Origin: a virus
Length of the DNA: 31,808 nucleotides
Reading direction: 5' to 3' (one strand)
IMG/VR virus record: IMGVR_UViG_3300042288_001736
Span: 1 to 31,808 of that record
The notes below the pieces were generated by a model. That model searched no databases. It saw only the letters and a program-made list of their open reading frames with translations, and had not been told where the DNA came from. Of the stretch, positions 1-8,035 are shown in pieces; position 1 is the stretch's first letter; every line of letters starts with the position of its first letter. The translations under genes and the position numbers were made by a program.

Positions 1-98
1 GAAATGACACGATAACAACCGAGTGCTTCTTCCATGTCCTGCCCACCGTTAACAAGATCTACTGCGGCAGTCAGCACAGCCTTTTGTTGTTCAGTCAT
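1..98 (-). CDS. Partial small protein, runs off the left edge
   Basis: The first 32 codons of a minus-strand gene are visible, starting MTEQQKAVLTAAVDLVNGG, and the rest lies beyond base 1. Its ATG overlaps the TGA of the upstream 45-residue gene in an ATGA junction, which implies translational coupling and supports this start. The visible part is a polar, helix-forming segment with no motif I recognise, so I give no function. Confidence 0.6.
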   Translation of the reverse strand, partial: MTEQQKAVLTAAVDLVNGGQDMEEALGCYRVI

Positions 99-232
99 AG
101 ATCTTTAATGCGTTCCAAAAGATCTTCACATGCAGCAATAAATTCGTTTCGATTCATCTCCAGGCCAAAGGTTCCTGGTTCTGCATACATGTCAAACAGA
201 TCATTAAGAAGATCGTCAACAGGATCGTTCAT
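95..232 (-). CDS. 45-residue acidic small protein
   Basis: This complete short gene starts MNDPVDDLLNDLFDMYAEPG and ends LLERIKDL. It is acidic and probably all-helical. An AGGAG ribosome-binding site lies six bases before the ATG, and the TGA overlaps the next ATG, so initiation and coupling both look genuine. The ribosome-binding site sits inside the inverted repeat at 238-273, which could control its translation. I recognise no family. Small acidic proteins in phage accessory regions are often host-takeover factors, but nothing here proves that. Confidence 0.65.
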   Translation of the reverse strand: MNDPVDDLLNDLFDMYAEPGTFGLEMNRNEFIAACEDLLERIKDL

Positions 233-237
233 GCCAA

Positions 238-273
238 CTCCTAATTACCTTCTAATTTTAACCAAATTAGGAG
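238..273 (-). promoter_or_regulatory. Inverted repeat that sequesters a ribosome-binding site
   Basis: On the minus strand CTCCTAATT (273-265) can pair perfectly with AATTAGGAG (246-238). The second arm contains the AGGAG of the 45-residue gene. Between them lies AAATTAG, which can also pair with CTAATTT from the first arm. Two mutually exclusive hairpins can therefore form: the shorter one frees the ribosome-binding site and the longer one hides it. The pairing is seen in the sequence; a regulatory role is inference. Confidence 0.4.
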
Positions 274-355
274 TTCCTTAACGGTAATAGTTTTTAAATT
301 TGTACCAGGATTTATAGTTTTTACTCCTGATCGGTAACGAAGGTGGTTAAGAGGT

Positions 356-547
356 CTAGCGAAGGGTTGTCTCTCGATAACTATTTATCATGAAAACGTG
401 GTCATACTCATCGGAAATACAACCGTTTTCAAAGTGACGGCGGCATTCTTCTTCTGTGCCTTCAAAAACGCACAGCCAGCCAGCGCATACGTCTTTGAGA
501 GATCCAACGCACAAAGAAGTTGGTTCAGTCGGAGGTGGGGTAGCCAT
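356..547 (-). CDS. 63-residue hypothetical protein
   Basis: A small minus-strand gene starting MATPPPTEPTSLCVG and containing four cysteines plus a polar middle (EGTEEECRRHFENGCISDEY). Its ATG lies 19 bases after the stop of the HNH gene, so both probably share a transcript. There is no clear ribosome-binding site. I do not recognise the family. The spaced cysteines could bind a metal, but no standard finger pattern is evident. Confidence 0.5.
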   Translation of the reverse strand: MATPPPTEPTSLCVGSLKDVCAGWLCVFEGTEEECRRHFENGCISDEYDHVFMINSYRETTLR

Positions 548-566
548 GGTTAATTAGTGGGAATGG

Positions 567-1091
567 TTACAAGCCGTGGCTTTTCATGTACTTAACCACT
601 TTTTCAAATTCTGGCACAGTGCCGTTGGATTTCAGCACGTTAGCACGAAGAGAGATTACGGTAACGTTTCCGGGTTCATATCCTCTGTCGTTGTCAATTC
701 TGTCAACGGTTGGAGCATCTGGATTTACCCTGGAAGACAACGGCCCCCCTCCAATTTTCGGAATCAGTTTCATCCCAAGAACAGGGCAAAATTCAGGAAT
801 GACAATATCCTCTGGCGCAATAGAAAAAGTAACGTTTCTTTGTGATGCTCTTCCTTTTGCCGCATAATAGAGTTTCATTCTTTGATCTGTTTTTAAATAC
901 TCTTGACGTTGGCACTCTTTGCAGCGGCTAGCTCTGTGGTTTTTAAGGATATCTTTTTTGCCTTTTTTGTCGCCACGATTTTTAAGGATATAAAAATTAT
1001 CTACAAGCAATTCTTCTTTGCAGAGAGAGCAACGCAAAAAAATGGGGCAACACGTAGCTGATTTGCCCCTACCAAACTTTTTAGGCTTCAT
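567..1091 (-). CDS. Free-standing HNH endonuclease, 174 residues
   Basis: The N-terminal half has paired cysteines, CSLC near residue 21 and CKEC near residue 57, that look like a zinc-binding unit. The C-terminal part carries PTVDRIDNDRGYEPGNVTVI followed by SLRANVLKS, the HNH-type core common in phage endonucleases: an Asp-Arg-Ile-Asp start, an Asn-Val strand and an N/K-rich helix. Such proteins nick or cut DNA and usually spread as homing elements. No group I intron core is visible around it, so it seems free-standing. It sits between the tail-fibre gene and small genes, a common place for such insertions. A hairpin overlaps its upstream region at 1098-1115. Confidence 0.8.
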   Translation of the reverse strand: MKPKKFGRGKSATCCPIFLRCSLCKEELLVDNFYILKNRGDKKGKKDILKNHRASRCKECQRQEYLKTDQRMKLYYAAKGRASQRNVTFSIAPEDIVIPEFCPVLGMKLIPKIGGGPLSSRVNPDAPTVDRIDNDRGYEPGNVTVISLRANVLKSNGTVPEFEKVVKYMKSHGL

Positions 1092-1164
1092 AAACTCACT
1101 AAGAACAACCTTAGTAAGCTTAGCGTATTTTTCTCCGTAGCGTTAACGAGTAGGACTTCTGCGT

Positions 1165-3756
1165 CTAGCAAGCCATCAGCACGCAGGGCACGCAGTAGCT
1201 GCCGTCGTCGTAAGTGCAGGTGACGTGAGTTGAGGTCACCTTGGCGATGGTCTTGCTGCGGATGATGTCGTCGTCTTGCGGCTTGGCTGTGCCATCACCT
1301 GCGGACATCAGTAGGTCACCACGCTGGACCGTGACGCCTTCGGCAATACGGATGATGAAGTCACCCGTCATCGCGCAATAGAAGTCGTCGGTGTAGGTGT
1401 CGTCGTCATCGTCCCAGGCTTGGAACACGCCCGACACGTTGGGGTCACCTTCAATGTCGGAGACCTTCATGCGGTTGAGCTGTTCGTTGTCCTCCTCGCC
1501 CCAGCCGCACATCTCGTCGATGTTGCTCAGCACGGTGCCGCGCAGGATTTCGGTGCGTTCAGTGCCACCAGGGAGCTGAGACCAACGGGTAAGGTGGGCG
1601 CCGTTGTAGCTGACGGTCGTGCCAGAAACAGAGATGCTACCTTCAATGGTGTTTGCTTGATAAAACTCAATTAAACCGCCGTCATCTGTGAGCCTGTTTA
1701 TCGCTATTGACGGGTTTGCAGTTCGAGTGGCTCTAAGCTGACCATCATTTAAAATGTCAACGCCAGCCGTATCAAAAGAAGCTGCTGTTTTAACAAAAAT
1801 AATTGTGCCATTGCTGCTAATCCTCATCCGCTCCGTCGGGCTGCTCGCTCCGTCGGCGGTAGTGGAGAACACTAGGCGGCCTGGACTGTCACCATTTGCC
1901 GGGGCTTGTCCATCACAAGCCGCACCAATGTATGCAAGGCTAGAAAAAGCGGTTCCCGTGTATCCATCAAACTGAACTGCTCCACCAAAATCACCGTTAT
2001 TTAATGCCGTGCGTGATCCTTGCGTGCCACGAGAACTGCCAATTCTGACAGTTGCCGCATCTGCTCCATAGCGAGTAAAAGATGCAATTGTAGCACCGCT
2101 TGAATCGACTTGGTATAGGTATGAATCAAGGTTGGTAGACGTGCCAACTAACAGGCGGCCCGACCCATCAATGCGCACGCGTTCTGTATCGCCTGGCTTG
2201 AACACAATCGGGGCATTAGTCCTCCAAGAGTTAATCGAAACAGGATCGGTAGAGCCAGAGCCAGGATCAAGAATCAACTGAGGACTGGATCCAGCAAGAT
2301 GCAAGATTGACTGAGGCAAGGTAGTGCCAATCCCTACCGCGCCTGTCGATGTAATTCGAACACGCTCATTTAAAGTTGTACTTGATGCAACAGTATTACT
2401 GAATACAATGGCTGTTGCTCCTTGCCCTGTGGTGTCGATGGCGTCAATTCTTGCCCTGACCCCTGCTGCGTCAACGCTTGCATCATTTCCATACCAGTCA
2501 ATCCTTCCATACGACTGATCCACAGACATTGTTGTGTCTGTATTTTCAATGGTTATTGTTGGATTCGAGGAGCTGGCAATGTTAAATAAAGAACGAACGC
2601 TACTAGTCCCAATCCCTATTCGTTGAGAAGCATCAACTGTTAAAGCGCGAACACCGCCAGTGTTGATGCCCAGTTCGTCAGGAGCAGCCGTTGCACCGCC
2701 AACAATGCCCGTATTGGGGTCGTCAATAAATGAATACGACGGGAAGGAAGCCGAATGTGTTAAACCGATTAGAAATTGAGCCCTAGAAGAAGTGTTGTCG
2801 TTAATCAAAGCGAGTTGCGCTTTGTCAGGGCTAACTGTTAATCCATCAGCAGAACTAAATGTAAACCCAAGTTTATTTGTTGTTACCCCATATACTCGAC
2901 CACAATTTGAACCCGTATTTATTGTTAGGCCAGTATTGGTAATATGCAATGCAGTCTGAGGGCTACTAGTCCCCAGACCTAATTTGCCATCATACGTAAT
3001 ACGAGCAAGCTCTGTTCCGACGTGCAAAAAACGTATTGGAAGACTATTTTCTGCGCGTAAAGCAAGACCATTTGAATCGCCGTAGATACGGCCACGAGTG
3101 GCAGTTCCATCCGCGATCAACACATCATTCGTGAATCGACCTTGCCCATTTACGTCAAGTGTATAGCTCGGACTAACCCCGATACCGACATTTCCACTCC
3201 CATTAACAAACAGCCTGCCAGACCCATTAGTTGAGATGGCTACTTGGTCTGCCCCAGGAGAAAATAATCCAGAATTTGGGTCAGACGTAAAACTAATCGA
3301 AGGGTTGGTCGCACTACCCGCCGCAAATACACCTGAAGTAAGCGTTACTGTTCCGCCGGTAACCGTTGTAAAGTTACCAACGTTACCCGTAACAGTAGTA
3401 CCGGAAACGGTAACAAAGTTAGCTGTAGTGCCTGTGACCGTGGTACCAGTGATAGTGGTAAACCCTGCAGTTCCACCAGTTACTGTTGTAAATTGAGCGG
3501 TAGTTCCAGTAACAGTAGTTCCTGTAACAGTAGTAAATCCTGCCGTGTTACCAGTGATGGTGCCAAATTGACCAGCAGTGCCAGTAACTGTGGCCCCAGA
3601 AACAAGCGTTCCTCCACGGATTACATTACCAGAAATAGTTCCAGTTGCAGTAATGTTTCCAGAAATAGAAGCAACAACACCGGAAACAGAAATAGTTTGA
3701 TCTACGCCTGCATTGGTAAATGTAATTTCATCTACCTTGATTTGACCGTACGGCAT
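1165..3756 (-). CDS. Tail fibre or receptor-binding protein, 863 residues
   Basis: The N-terminus (MPYGQIKVDEITFTNAG) resembles cyanophage fibre N-termini. Residues about 30-150 are TVTGTT-type beta repeats. The middle carries at least four GIG(T/V)(S/T)xP..LxV-like units (GNVGIGVSPSYTLDV, LGLGTSSPQTALHI, RIGIGTSSVRSLFNI, AVGIGTTLPQSILHL), a pattern known from phage fibres. The last 150 residues form a distinct globular domain (TEILRGTVLSNIDEMCGWGE, FQAWDDDDDTYTDDFYCAMT) ending in a cysteine-rich tail. I remember this C-terminus as shared by several cyanophage fibres and perhaps related to autoproteolytic or chaperone domains; that is memory, not a search. The DNA encoding this domain is GC-richer than the rest, suggesting modular exchange. 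The role is host recognition. Confidence 0.85.
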   Translation of the reverse strand: MPYGQIKVDEITFTNAGVDQTISVSGVVASISGNITATGTISGNVIRGGTLVSGATVTGTAGQFGTITGNTAGFTTVTGTTVTGTTAQFTTVTGGTAGFTTITGTTVTGTTANFVTVSGTTVTGNVGNFTTVTGGTVTLTSGVFAAGSATNPSISFTSDPNSGLFSPGADQVAISTNGSGRLFVNGSGNVGIGVSPSYTLDVNGQGRFTNDVLIADGTATRGRIYGDSNGLALRAENSLPIRFLHVGTELARITYDGKLGLGTSSPQTALHITNTGLTINTGSNCGRVYGVTTNKLGFTFSSADGLTVSPDKAQLALINDNTSSRAQFLIGLTHSASFPSYSFIDDPNTGIVGGATAAPDELGINTGGVRALTVDASQRIGIGTSSVRSLFNIASSSNPTITIENTDTTMSVDQSYGRIDWYGNDASVDAAGVRARIDAIDTTGQGATAIVFSNTVASSTTLNERVRITSTGAVGIGTTLPQSILHLAGSSPQLILDPGSGSTDPVSINSWRTNAPIVFKPGDTERVRIDGSGRLLVGTSTNLDSYLYQVDSSGATIASFTRYGADAATVRIGSSRGTQGSRTALNNGDFGGAVQFDGYTGTAFSSLAYIGAACDGQAPANGDSPGRLVFSTTADGASSPTERMRISSNGTIIFVKTAASFDTAGVDILNDGQLRATRTANPSIAINRLTDDGGLIEFYQANTIEGSISVSGTTVSYNGAHLTRWSQLPGGTERTEILRGTVLSNIDEMCGWGEEDNEQLNRMKVSDIEGDPNVSGVFQAWDDDDDTYTDDFYCAMTGDFIIRIAEGVTVQRGDLLMSAGDGTAKPQDDDIIRSKTIAKVTSTHVTCTYDDGSYCVPCVLMAC

Positions 3757-3788
3757 TTGTCTCTATAAAATCTTTCTTTAATTGTAAC

Positions 3789-5615
3789 TCAGGGCAAGAT
3801 AATTAACGGACCTTGAATTATAAATCCACTGGTACTGCCAGAAACAACTCCTGAGCATACAATTGCCGCCGTAGCGCCAGAAGGAGTTGTAATACGTAAA
3901 GTACTTCCAGTGATATTTGTAAATAACCCTGTGTTACCAGTAACTGTCGTACCAGATACAGTAACAAAGTTTGCGGTAGTTCCAGTTACGGTAGTACCTG
4001 TAACAGTAGTGAATCCTGCTGTACCGCCAGTGATAGAAGTGAATTGAGCAGTTGTACCTGTAAACGTTTGACCCGAAACAGTTCCTGTAACACTTAAGCC
4101 AGAACTAATGTAACCAGAACCAAGAGTAAACGTATCACCAGAGAAAGTGAGGTTACCGCCAAATGCTTGGTTAACAGCAGTTAAGAATTGAAAGAAACCA
4201 GACGTTGCGTTAACAACATTACCTGTAATGGTTGCACCAGAAACTTGTGCAGTGAACACTCCGGAAACTCCGGATAGTTGCGTAAACCTTCCAACGTTTC
4301 CTGTAACAGTTGTACCAGAAACTTGCGTTGTAAAAACACCAGAAACAAAATTAGCCGTTGTCCCGGTAACAGTTGCACCTGTGACCGTGGTGAAACCTGC
4401 TCCGTTACCCGTAATATTCGTGAACTGACCCGTATTGCCAGTAATAGTTGCACCAGAGATTTGGTCTGTAAAAACACCACTGATTCCAGTGACGGTACTA
4501 AAGCGTCCAGTATTACCAGTAACGGTAGTTCCGCTGAGATTTACAAAGTTACCAGAAGTAAAGTTTGCAGTTGTACCAGTGATAGTGGTTCCACTTAAGG
4601 TGCCAGTGATCGTGACGCCAGAAGTAAAGAACCCTGAGCCAAGAACCGAAAGATTCCCGGAGACAGTTAAGTTGTTTTGAACTGTGTGCCCACTAGTAAT
4701 AAGTGTTCCAAATGTACCTGTAGTTGCATTGACATTGATTCCGGTAACGGTTGCACCAGAGACTTGACTGGTGAAAACACCAGAAATACCAGTGACGGTA
4801 GAAGCAAAAACCGTATTCCCAGTGATGGTTGCGCCAGAGATGCGATCAGTGAATACGCCAGAGACACCCGTGATATTTGCAAATTGACCAGTGTTTCCAG
4901 TAATGGTTGCACCAGAAATGCGATCAGTAAAAACTCCGGATACACCAGTAATGTTTGAAAACTGTCCCGTGTTTCCGGTAATGGTTTGACCTGACAGAAG
5001 CGAGGTGAAAACCCCAGTCGCGCCTGTGACACTTGTGAAATTGGCCGTATTTCCTGTTACTGTCGCACCAGAGACCTGTCCAGTAAAGACACCGGAAGAA
5101 AAGTTGGCAGTCGTACCAGTGATCGTGGTACCTGTCAAAGTGCCAGTAACCGTCACTCCAGAGGAGAAGAACGAATTACCAAGTGCAGACAGGGTGCCGG
5201 AGACGGTCAGATCTCCTTGAATGTTGTGTCCACTGGCGGTCAGATTTTGGAACGTCGCGTTTGTTGCGTTTACTGTTGTACCAGTAATCGTGACGCCGCT
5301 TAGAGTTCCACTTACGTTAAGAGTTGTTTGAACGTAAACACCACTAAAGTTGGCAACACCAGTAGAAGTGACAGTGTTGAGAGTGGTAAGACCAGTAACC
5401 GTTAATGGTGCGTTAATTGTGAGCGGACCAGTCATGGTCCCGCCACTAAGCGTTAAATATTTTGTGTTAAGGTAATTACTAAATTCTGAAAGAGTAATTT
5501 TCTTATTCTTTAACGTCGGGTCAACTTCAAATACCCGAACGAGAGTGAGCAGATCTAACTCGCTTAAATCTGCTCCTACAATTGAGGGCAGCTCAGTAAT
5601 TCTCCTGTTTGCCAC
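3789..5615 (-). CDS. Repeat-built tail fibre, 608 residues
   Basis: It starts at GTG. The N-terminus (ITELPSIVGADLSELDLLTL, then KNKKITLSEFSNYL) and LSGGTMTGPL near residue 57 are typical of phage tail-fibre proteins. The body consists almost entirely of short beta repeats. About eight GVFT..(S)GATxTGN units of roughly 26 residues lie inside three larger units of about 50 residues that begin LTxSGHxxxxxLTVSGxLSxLG. It ends LIIQGPLIILP-like with no globular head, so it may be a fibre shaft partnered by the product of 1165-3756. A block of about 44 residues is nearly identical to one in that neighbour. The GTG start lies inside a perfect inverted repeat (5613-5642). Confidence 0.85.
   Translation of the reverse strand: MANRRITELPSIVGADLSELDLLTLVRVFEVDPTLKNKKITLSEFSNYLNTKYLTLSGGTMTGPLTINAPLTVTGLTTLNTVTSTGVANFSGVYVQTTLNVSGTLSGVTITGTTVNATNATFQNLTASGHNIQGDLTVSGTLSALGNSFFSSGVTVTGTLTGTTITGTTANFSSGVFTGQVSGATVTGNTANFTSVTGATGVFTSLLSGQTITGNTGQFSNITGVSGVFTDRISGATITGNTGQFANITGVSGVFTDRISGATITGNTVFASTVTGISGVFTSQVSGATVTGINVNATTGTFGTLITSGHTVQNNLTVSGNLSVLGSGFFTSGVTITGTLSGTTITGTTANFTSGNFVNLSGTTVTGNTGRFSTVTGISGVFTDQISGATITGNTGQFTNITGNGAGFTTVTGATVTGTTANFVSGVFTTQVSGTTVTGNVGRFTQLSGVSGVFTAQVSGATITGNVVNATSGFFQFLTAVNQAFGGNLTFSGDTFTLGSGYISSGLSVTGTVSGQTFTGTTAQFTSITGGTAGFTTVTGTTVTGTTANFVTVSGTTVTGNTGLFTNITGSTLRITTPSGATAAIVCSGVVSGSTSGFIIQGPLIILP
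4230..5100 (-). repeat. Coding repeat array of the fibre shaft
   Basis: Tandem copies of a unit close to GVFTDRISGATITGNTGQFA are visible, with consecutive copies varying at the DR, NT and GQFA positions. At DNA level the copies differ mostly at third codon positions, so the array is recognisable by protein rather than by identical DNA. Arrays of this kind form triple-stranded beta shafts and can change length by recombination. Confidence 0.75.
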
Positions 5616-5642
5616 TTATAAAAATACGAAGCCTTATAAGTG
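5613..5642 (-). promoter_or_regulatory. Perfect 9-bp inverted repeat covering the fibre GTG start
   Basis: CACTTATAA at 5613-5621 and TTATAAGTG at 5634-5642 are perfect complements separated by 12 bases. In the minus-strand mRNA the GUG start codon of the 608-residue fibre is the last three bases of the second arm, so a folded hairpin would hide it. No strong ribosome-binding site is present. The pairing is observed; control of translation is inferred. Confidence 0.45.
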
Positions 5643-5662
5643 ATTATAGGAGGTCTAACCTC
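5643..5662 (-). promoter_or_regulatory. Possible promoter -10 with adjacent palindrome
   Basis: The minus strand reads TATAAT at 5648-5643, immediately preceded by GAGGTTAGACCTC (5662-5650), a 5-bp palindrome with a 3-base centre. No good -35 is present at 16-18 bases. If used, transcription would start about 20 bases before the fibre GTG. The palindrome overlaps the end of the 117-residue gene and could be an operator. Confidence 0.35.
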
Positions 5663-6016
5663 TTACTTTACTCGTACTTCAATTCGTGGTAAGTTTTGTG
5701 ATGCAAAGTTCCAGGCTGCTGGCACACCGTAAACCAAGCCACAGGATACTGCGAAAATAACCAGAAGTTCAGCAATTGTTAGGTTACGGCGAACGTAAAC
5801 AACTTTAGTTGGAATTTGCAGTGGTTGATTAATTTGATATTCAACTTTTGGCTTTTGTTCCTGGGCTTGCTGTTGAGCGTAGTATTGTGCTACAGCCAGC
5901 TCACGAGCTTGTTGCTTCATGCGCTCCAGGTCTTCAGGAGTGATCTGACTAGGAACTGGAATTTGTGACTGCGGCGGTTCTTGACTACTGGTAGGAGCGG
6001 AAAAAAGATCTTCCAT
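5663..6016 (-). CDS. Single-helix membrane protein, 117 residues
   Basis: Residues 1-75 are Pro- and Gln-rich and hydrophilic (SSQEPPQSQIPVPSQITPED, AQYYAQQQAQEQ). A single hydrophobic helix follows at about residues 78-104 (LTIAELLVIFAVSCGLVYG), then a short basic tail (RIEVRVK). This fits a membrane-anchored protein with a long cytoplasmic N-terminus. It could be a virion membrane-interacting protein or a lysis accessory; I cannot decide. It heads the minus-strand fibre block and is divergent from the HTH gene at 6072. A palindrome, CAGATTATCTG, lies in the 55-base divergent gap at 6025-6035. Confidence 0.6.
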   Translation of the reverse strand: MEDLFSAPTSSQEPPQSQIPVPSQITPEDLERMKQQARELAVAQYYAQQQAQEQKPKVEYQINQPLQIPTKVVYVRRNLTIAELLVIFAVSCGLVYGVPAAWNFASQNLPRIEVRVK

Positions 6017-6071
6017 AAAACAAGCAGATTATCTGTAAAAAGACTAGCATTTAATCAGATTGATTGTTGGT

Positions 6072-6557
6072 ATGACACACGGTTTACGGAAGGGTCTTGA
6101 AGACATTGCCCATGAGTTGCAAAGTATTAAACATATTCTTGCAGCGATGTGGCATGCACGGTACCAAAACGGAGAAACTGATCGGATAAGTCCTGAAGTT
6201 TACGCAGATGAGTATATTTCTACTGAGGAATGCGCCCGTCGCCTGGGGATCTCAGATCAAACGATTCGCAATTGGATTCTCGCTGGCAAGAAAAATCCAG
6301 AAAAAGGCTGGATCTACGGTGTTCACTACATAAACATTGAAGCTACCCAGGGACGTAAACAAACGATCCGTATTCCTTGGAATCGATTGATCCAAACATT
6401 TATTCGAGATACAAAACCAAGTTATTTAACTTTTTCTGGCAGTGGTGGCAACACTTTATACGATACTTACGCTCGAGACCGGAAAGACGATCACATCCCA
6501 GACCCTACAGTACCTAAAACCCCAGATTTTGATGAAGATTTGGATGAGGAGGGTTGA
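6072..6557 (+). CDS. Helix-turn-helix DNA-binding protein, 161 residues
   Basis: Residues about 45-100 contain ADEYISTEECARRLGISDQT followed by IRNWILAGKKNPEKGWIYG, a MerR/excisionase-type winged helix-turn-helix in which a recognition helix is followed by a wing. It then reads IRIPWNRLIQTFI, as in proteins that choose a DNA site near a phage promoter or attachment site. The C-terminus is acidic (DFDEDLDEEG). I chose the ATG at 6072 over an in-frame TTG at 6060. Its stop overlaps the next start, and it leads a plus-strand operon, so it may regulate that operon. Confidence 0.65.
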   Translation: MTHGLRKGLEDIAHELQSIKHILAAMWHARYQNGETDRISPEVYADEYISTEECARRLGISDQTIRNWILAGKKNPEKGWIYGVHYINIEATQGRKQTIRIPWNRLIQTFIRDTKPSYLTFSGSGGNTLYDTYARDRKDDHIPDPTVPKTPDFDEDLDEEG

Positions 6558-7015
6558 TGAAGAACCGTTTTACCGACCTAGAACTTGGTATTGTAACCTT
6601 AAAAAATTATAAAGAAACGTTACCGGAGTCTCTTGCGGTTCAAGTTGAGATGTTTCTGCCCCCATCCGGCTCTTTTGATGACCCGACCTTGCGTAGATAC
6701 CTAGAAAACTTAAAAAACTATGAAGAAGAGGACCCAAGTTTTGCAATGACCCTGGCAAACAGGTTGCGAATGGCGTTCCAAGACATGACACCCGATACGA
6801 TCTGTGGAAAATTCCCTAATGCAGACCTTCCCTTAAAAAGAAGACTCCGTTGTGTGGCTGAATATCTTATCAGAGCCGGAGAATTTGACAAAATGAGGGA
6901 TGAAAACGGTAAATTATTAAAGAAACGCGGTGTTCTTGGTAAGTTGGTCGTTATTTACCAGCCATTACCCAAGATGCGTGATACACTTATTCGTCAGGGA
7001 TTGGTAAAAAAATGA
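6557..7015 (+). CDS. Hypothetical protein, 152 residues
   Basis: A strong GGAGG ribosome-binding site inside the end of the previous gene and a TGATG junction fix the start (MKNRFTDLELG). The product is soluble and mixed alpha/beta, with a basic C-terminus (KKRGVLGKLVVIY, LIRQGLVKK). I recognise no family. Its place between an HTH gene and a methyltransferase-like gene suggests a role in early gene expression or DNA metabolism, but that rests on position only. Confidence 0.7.
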   Translation: MKNRFTDLELGIVTLKNYKETLPESLAVQVEMFLPPSGSFDDPTLRRYLENLKNYEEEDPSFAMTLANRLRMAFQDMTPDTICGKFPNADLPLKRRLRCVAEYLIRAGEFDKMRDENGKLLKKRGVLGKLVVIYQPLPKMRDTLIRQGLVKK

Positions 7016-7410
7016 ATCGACGTGAAAAATTAATTGCTTCAGTGATCGGACCAGAGCTGGAAGAAGATAAAGCAAAAATGTTGGATGCAACACTCCGTTT
7101 AATCCTTGGAGACATGGGCGGAATGTTCACAAAGTTTTGGGAAGCCGAAGGTCCTGGGGTTATGTGCTTCCAACCCCAGCAAGTAGAGCGTTCGATGTTT
7201 TACTTGACACTTAAAGAACTGCACGCTGCACAAGAAGAGTGTGAACGTGACAATAACGGTGATCTGGCGGAAACTTTTAGACGGATTCTTAACGCTGCAC
7301 AGAAGATTGATCCAGAAGAAAAAGCTGGTTATGTCTTAAATGATCAAGATGGTATTCGCTATTTGGAAATAGCGAATGACCAGACAAAAGATGTGATGAT
7401 CAAAGACTGA
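7012..7410 (+). CDS. Hypothetical protein, 132 residues
   Basis: The ATG overlaps the previous TGA (ATGA) and the TGA overlaps the next ATG (TGATG), so this gene is translationally coupled on both sides. The product is acidic and largely helical (LKELHAAQEECERDNNGDLA). I see no catalytic motif and do not recognise it. Confidence 0.7.
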   Translation: MNRREKLIASVIGPELEEDKAKMLDATLRLILGDMGGMFTKFWEAEGPGVMCFQPQQVERSMFYLTLKELHAAQEECERDNNGDLAETFRRILNAAQKIDPEEKAGYVLNDQDGIRYLEIANDQTKDVMIKD

Positions 7411-8003
7411 TGCCTGCTTTTCTTGGTAACAAAAAAGTTGAAAACTACGAGTGGATCAGTAATCGTGACATGATTGATTCCGCTCATTTGCTGATGGGCG
7501 GTATTGATCTGGATCCGGCTAGCTCAGCAAAAGCTAACGAGTATGTCAACGCCAAGAAATTTTACACACCGAAGGAAGATGGTTTAAACGAGATGGAGTG
7601 GCATGGGAATGTGTATGTGTTCCCTCCACGCCATTCCTACTTTTGGCATGAGCAGTCCCAACGGTGGAAGATGACCAGGGGTTTGTCTCCAACGTTGACT
7701 TCTGCTTATGCACTTTGGTGGCGCACTTTAAAAAGGAAGTGGGTATCTGGTGAGATCGAACAGGGTGTGTATTTTGCCAATGCACCTGACATGTTTCTGT
7801 ACTGTCAAGATATTTTCGATCATCCAATCTGTATCTTGAAGACGAGACCTATGTTGCATCAGCATTTTATTAACACAGGTGAGATCAAGGTTCGGAATAC
7901 GTGCGCTTCTTTTGTTGTATTTCTTCAACCCAAAACAAATGTGACGGAAGCTACCGAACACTTTGTTGAGATTTACAGCCCCAAAGGCCGCGTTCTTGTC
8001 TGA
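7410..8003 (+). CDS. Phage Dam-like adenine methyltransferase homologue lacking NPPY
   Basis: Residues 14-65 (WISNRDMIDSAHLLMGGIDLD, PASSAKANEYVNAKKFYT, EDGLNEMEWHGNVYV) match the phage N6-adenine methyltransferase (Dam-type) family, whose members read GGIDLDPAS...FYT..DGL..WHG..(W/F)LNPPY. In this protein the catalytic NPPY position reads FPPR, and the segment after it (HSYFWHEQ) is unusual. Asn/Asp and Tyr of that motif hold the target adenine, so the protein may be inactive as a methyltransferase or have another substrate. The rest of the fold continues (VYFANAPDMFLYCQDIF). Total length is 197 residues, near normal. It lies in the plus-strand operon just before dCTP deaminase. Confidence 0.65.
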   Translation: MPAFLGNKKVENYEWISNRDMIDSAHLLMGGIDLDPASSAKANEYVNAKKFYTPKEDGLNEMEWHGNVYVFPPRHSYFWHEQSQRWKMTRGLSPTLTSAYALWWRTLKRKWVSGEIEQGVYFANAPDMFLYCQDIFDHPICILKTRPMLHQHFINTGEIKVRNTCASFVVFLQPKTNVTEATEHFVEIYSPKGRVLV

Positions 8004-8035
8004 GTGAGCTACACTTTGAAAGCTTAGTTGACGTT

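Noticed and set aside
1098-1115. ACTAAG/CTTAGT hairpin upstream of the HNH gene at 567-1091
   Set aside because: Short, AT-rich stem without a U-tract on either strand; not supported as a terminator.
3236-5220. Several plus-strand open frames and an apparent repeat array opposite the tail fibres
   Set aside because: They mirror the TVTGTT coding repeats of the fibres. Spacing and divergence do not fit CRISPR: there are no identical repeats or unique spacers.
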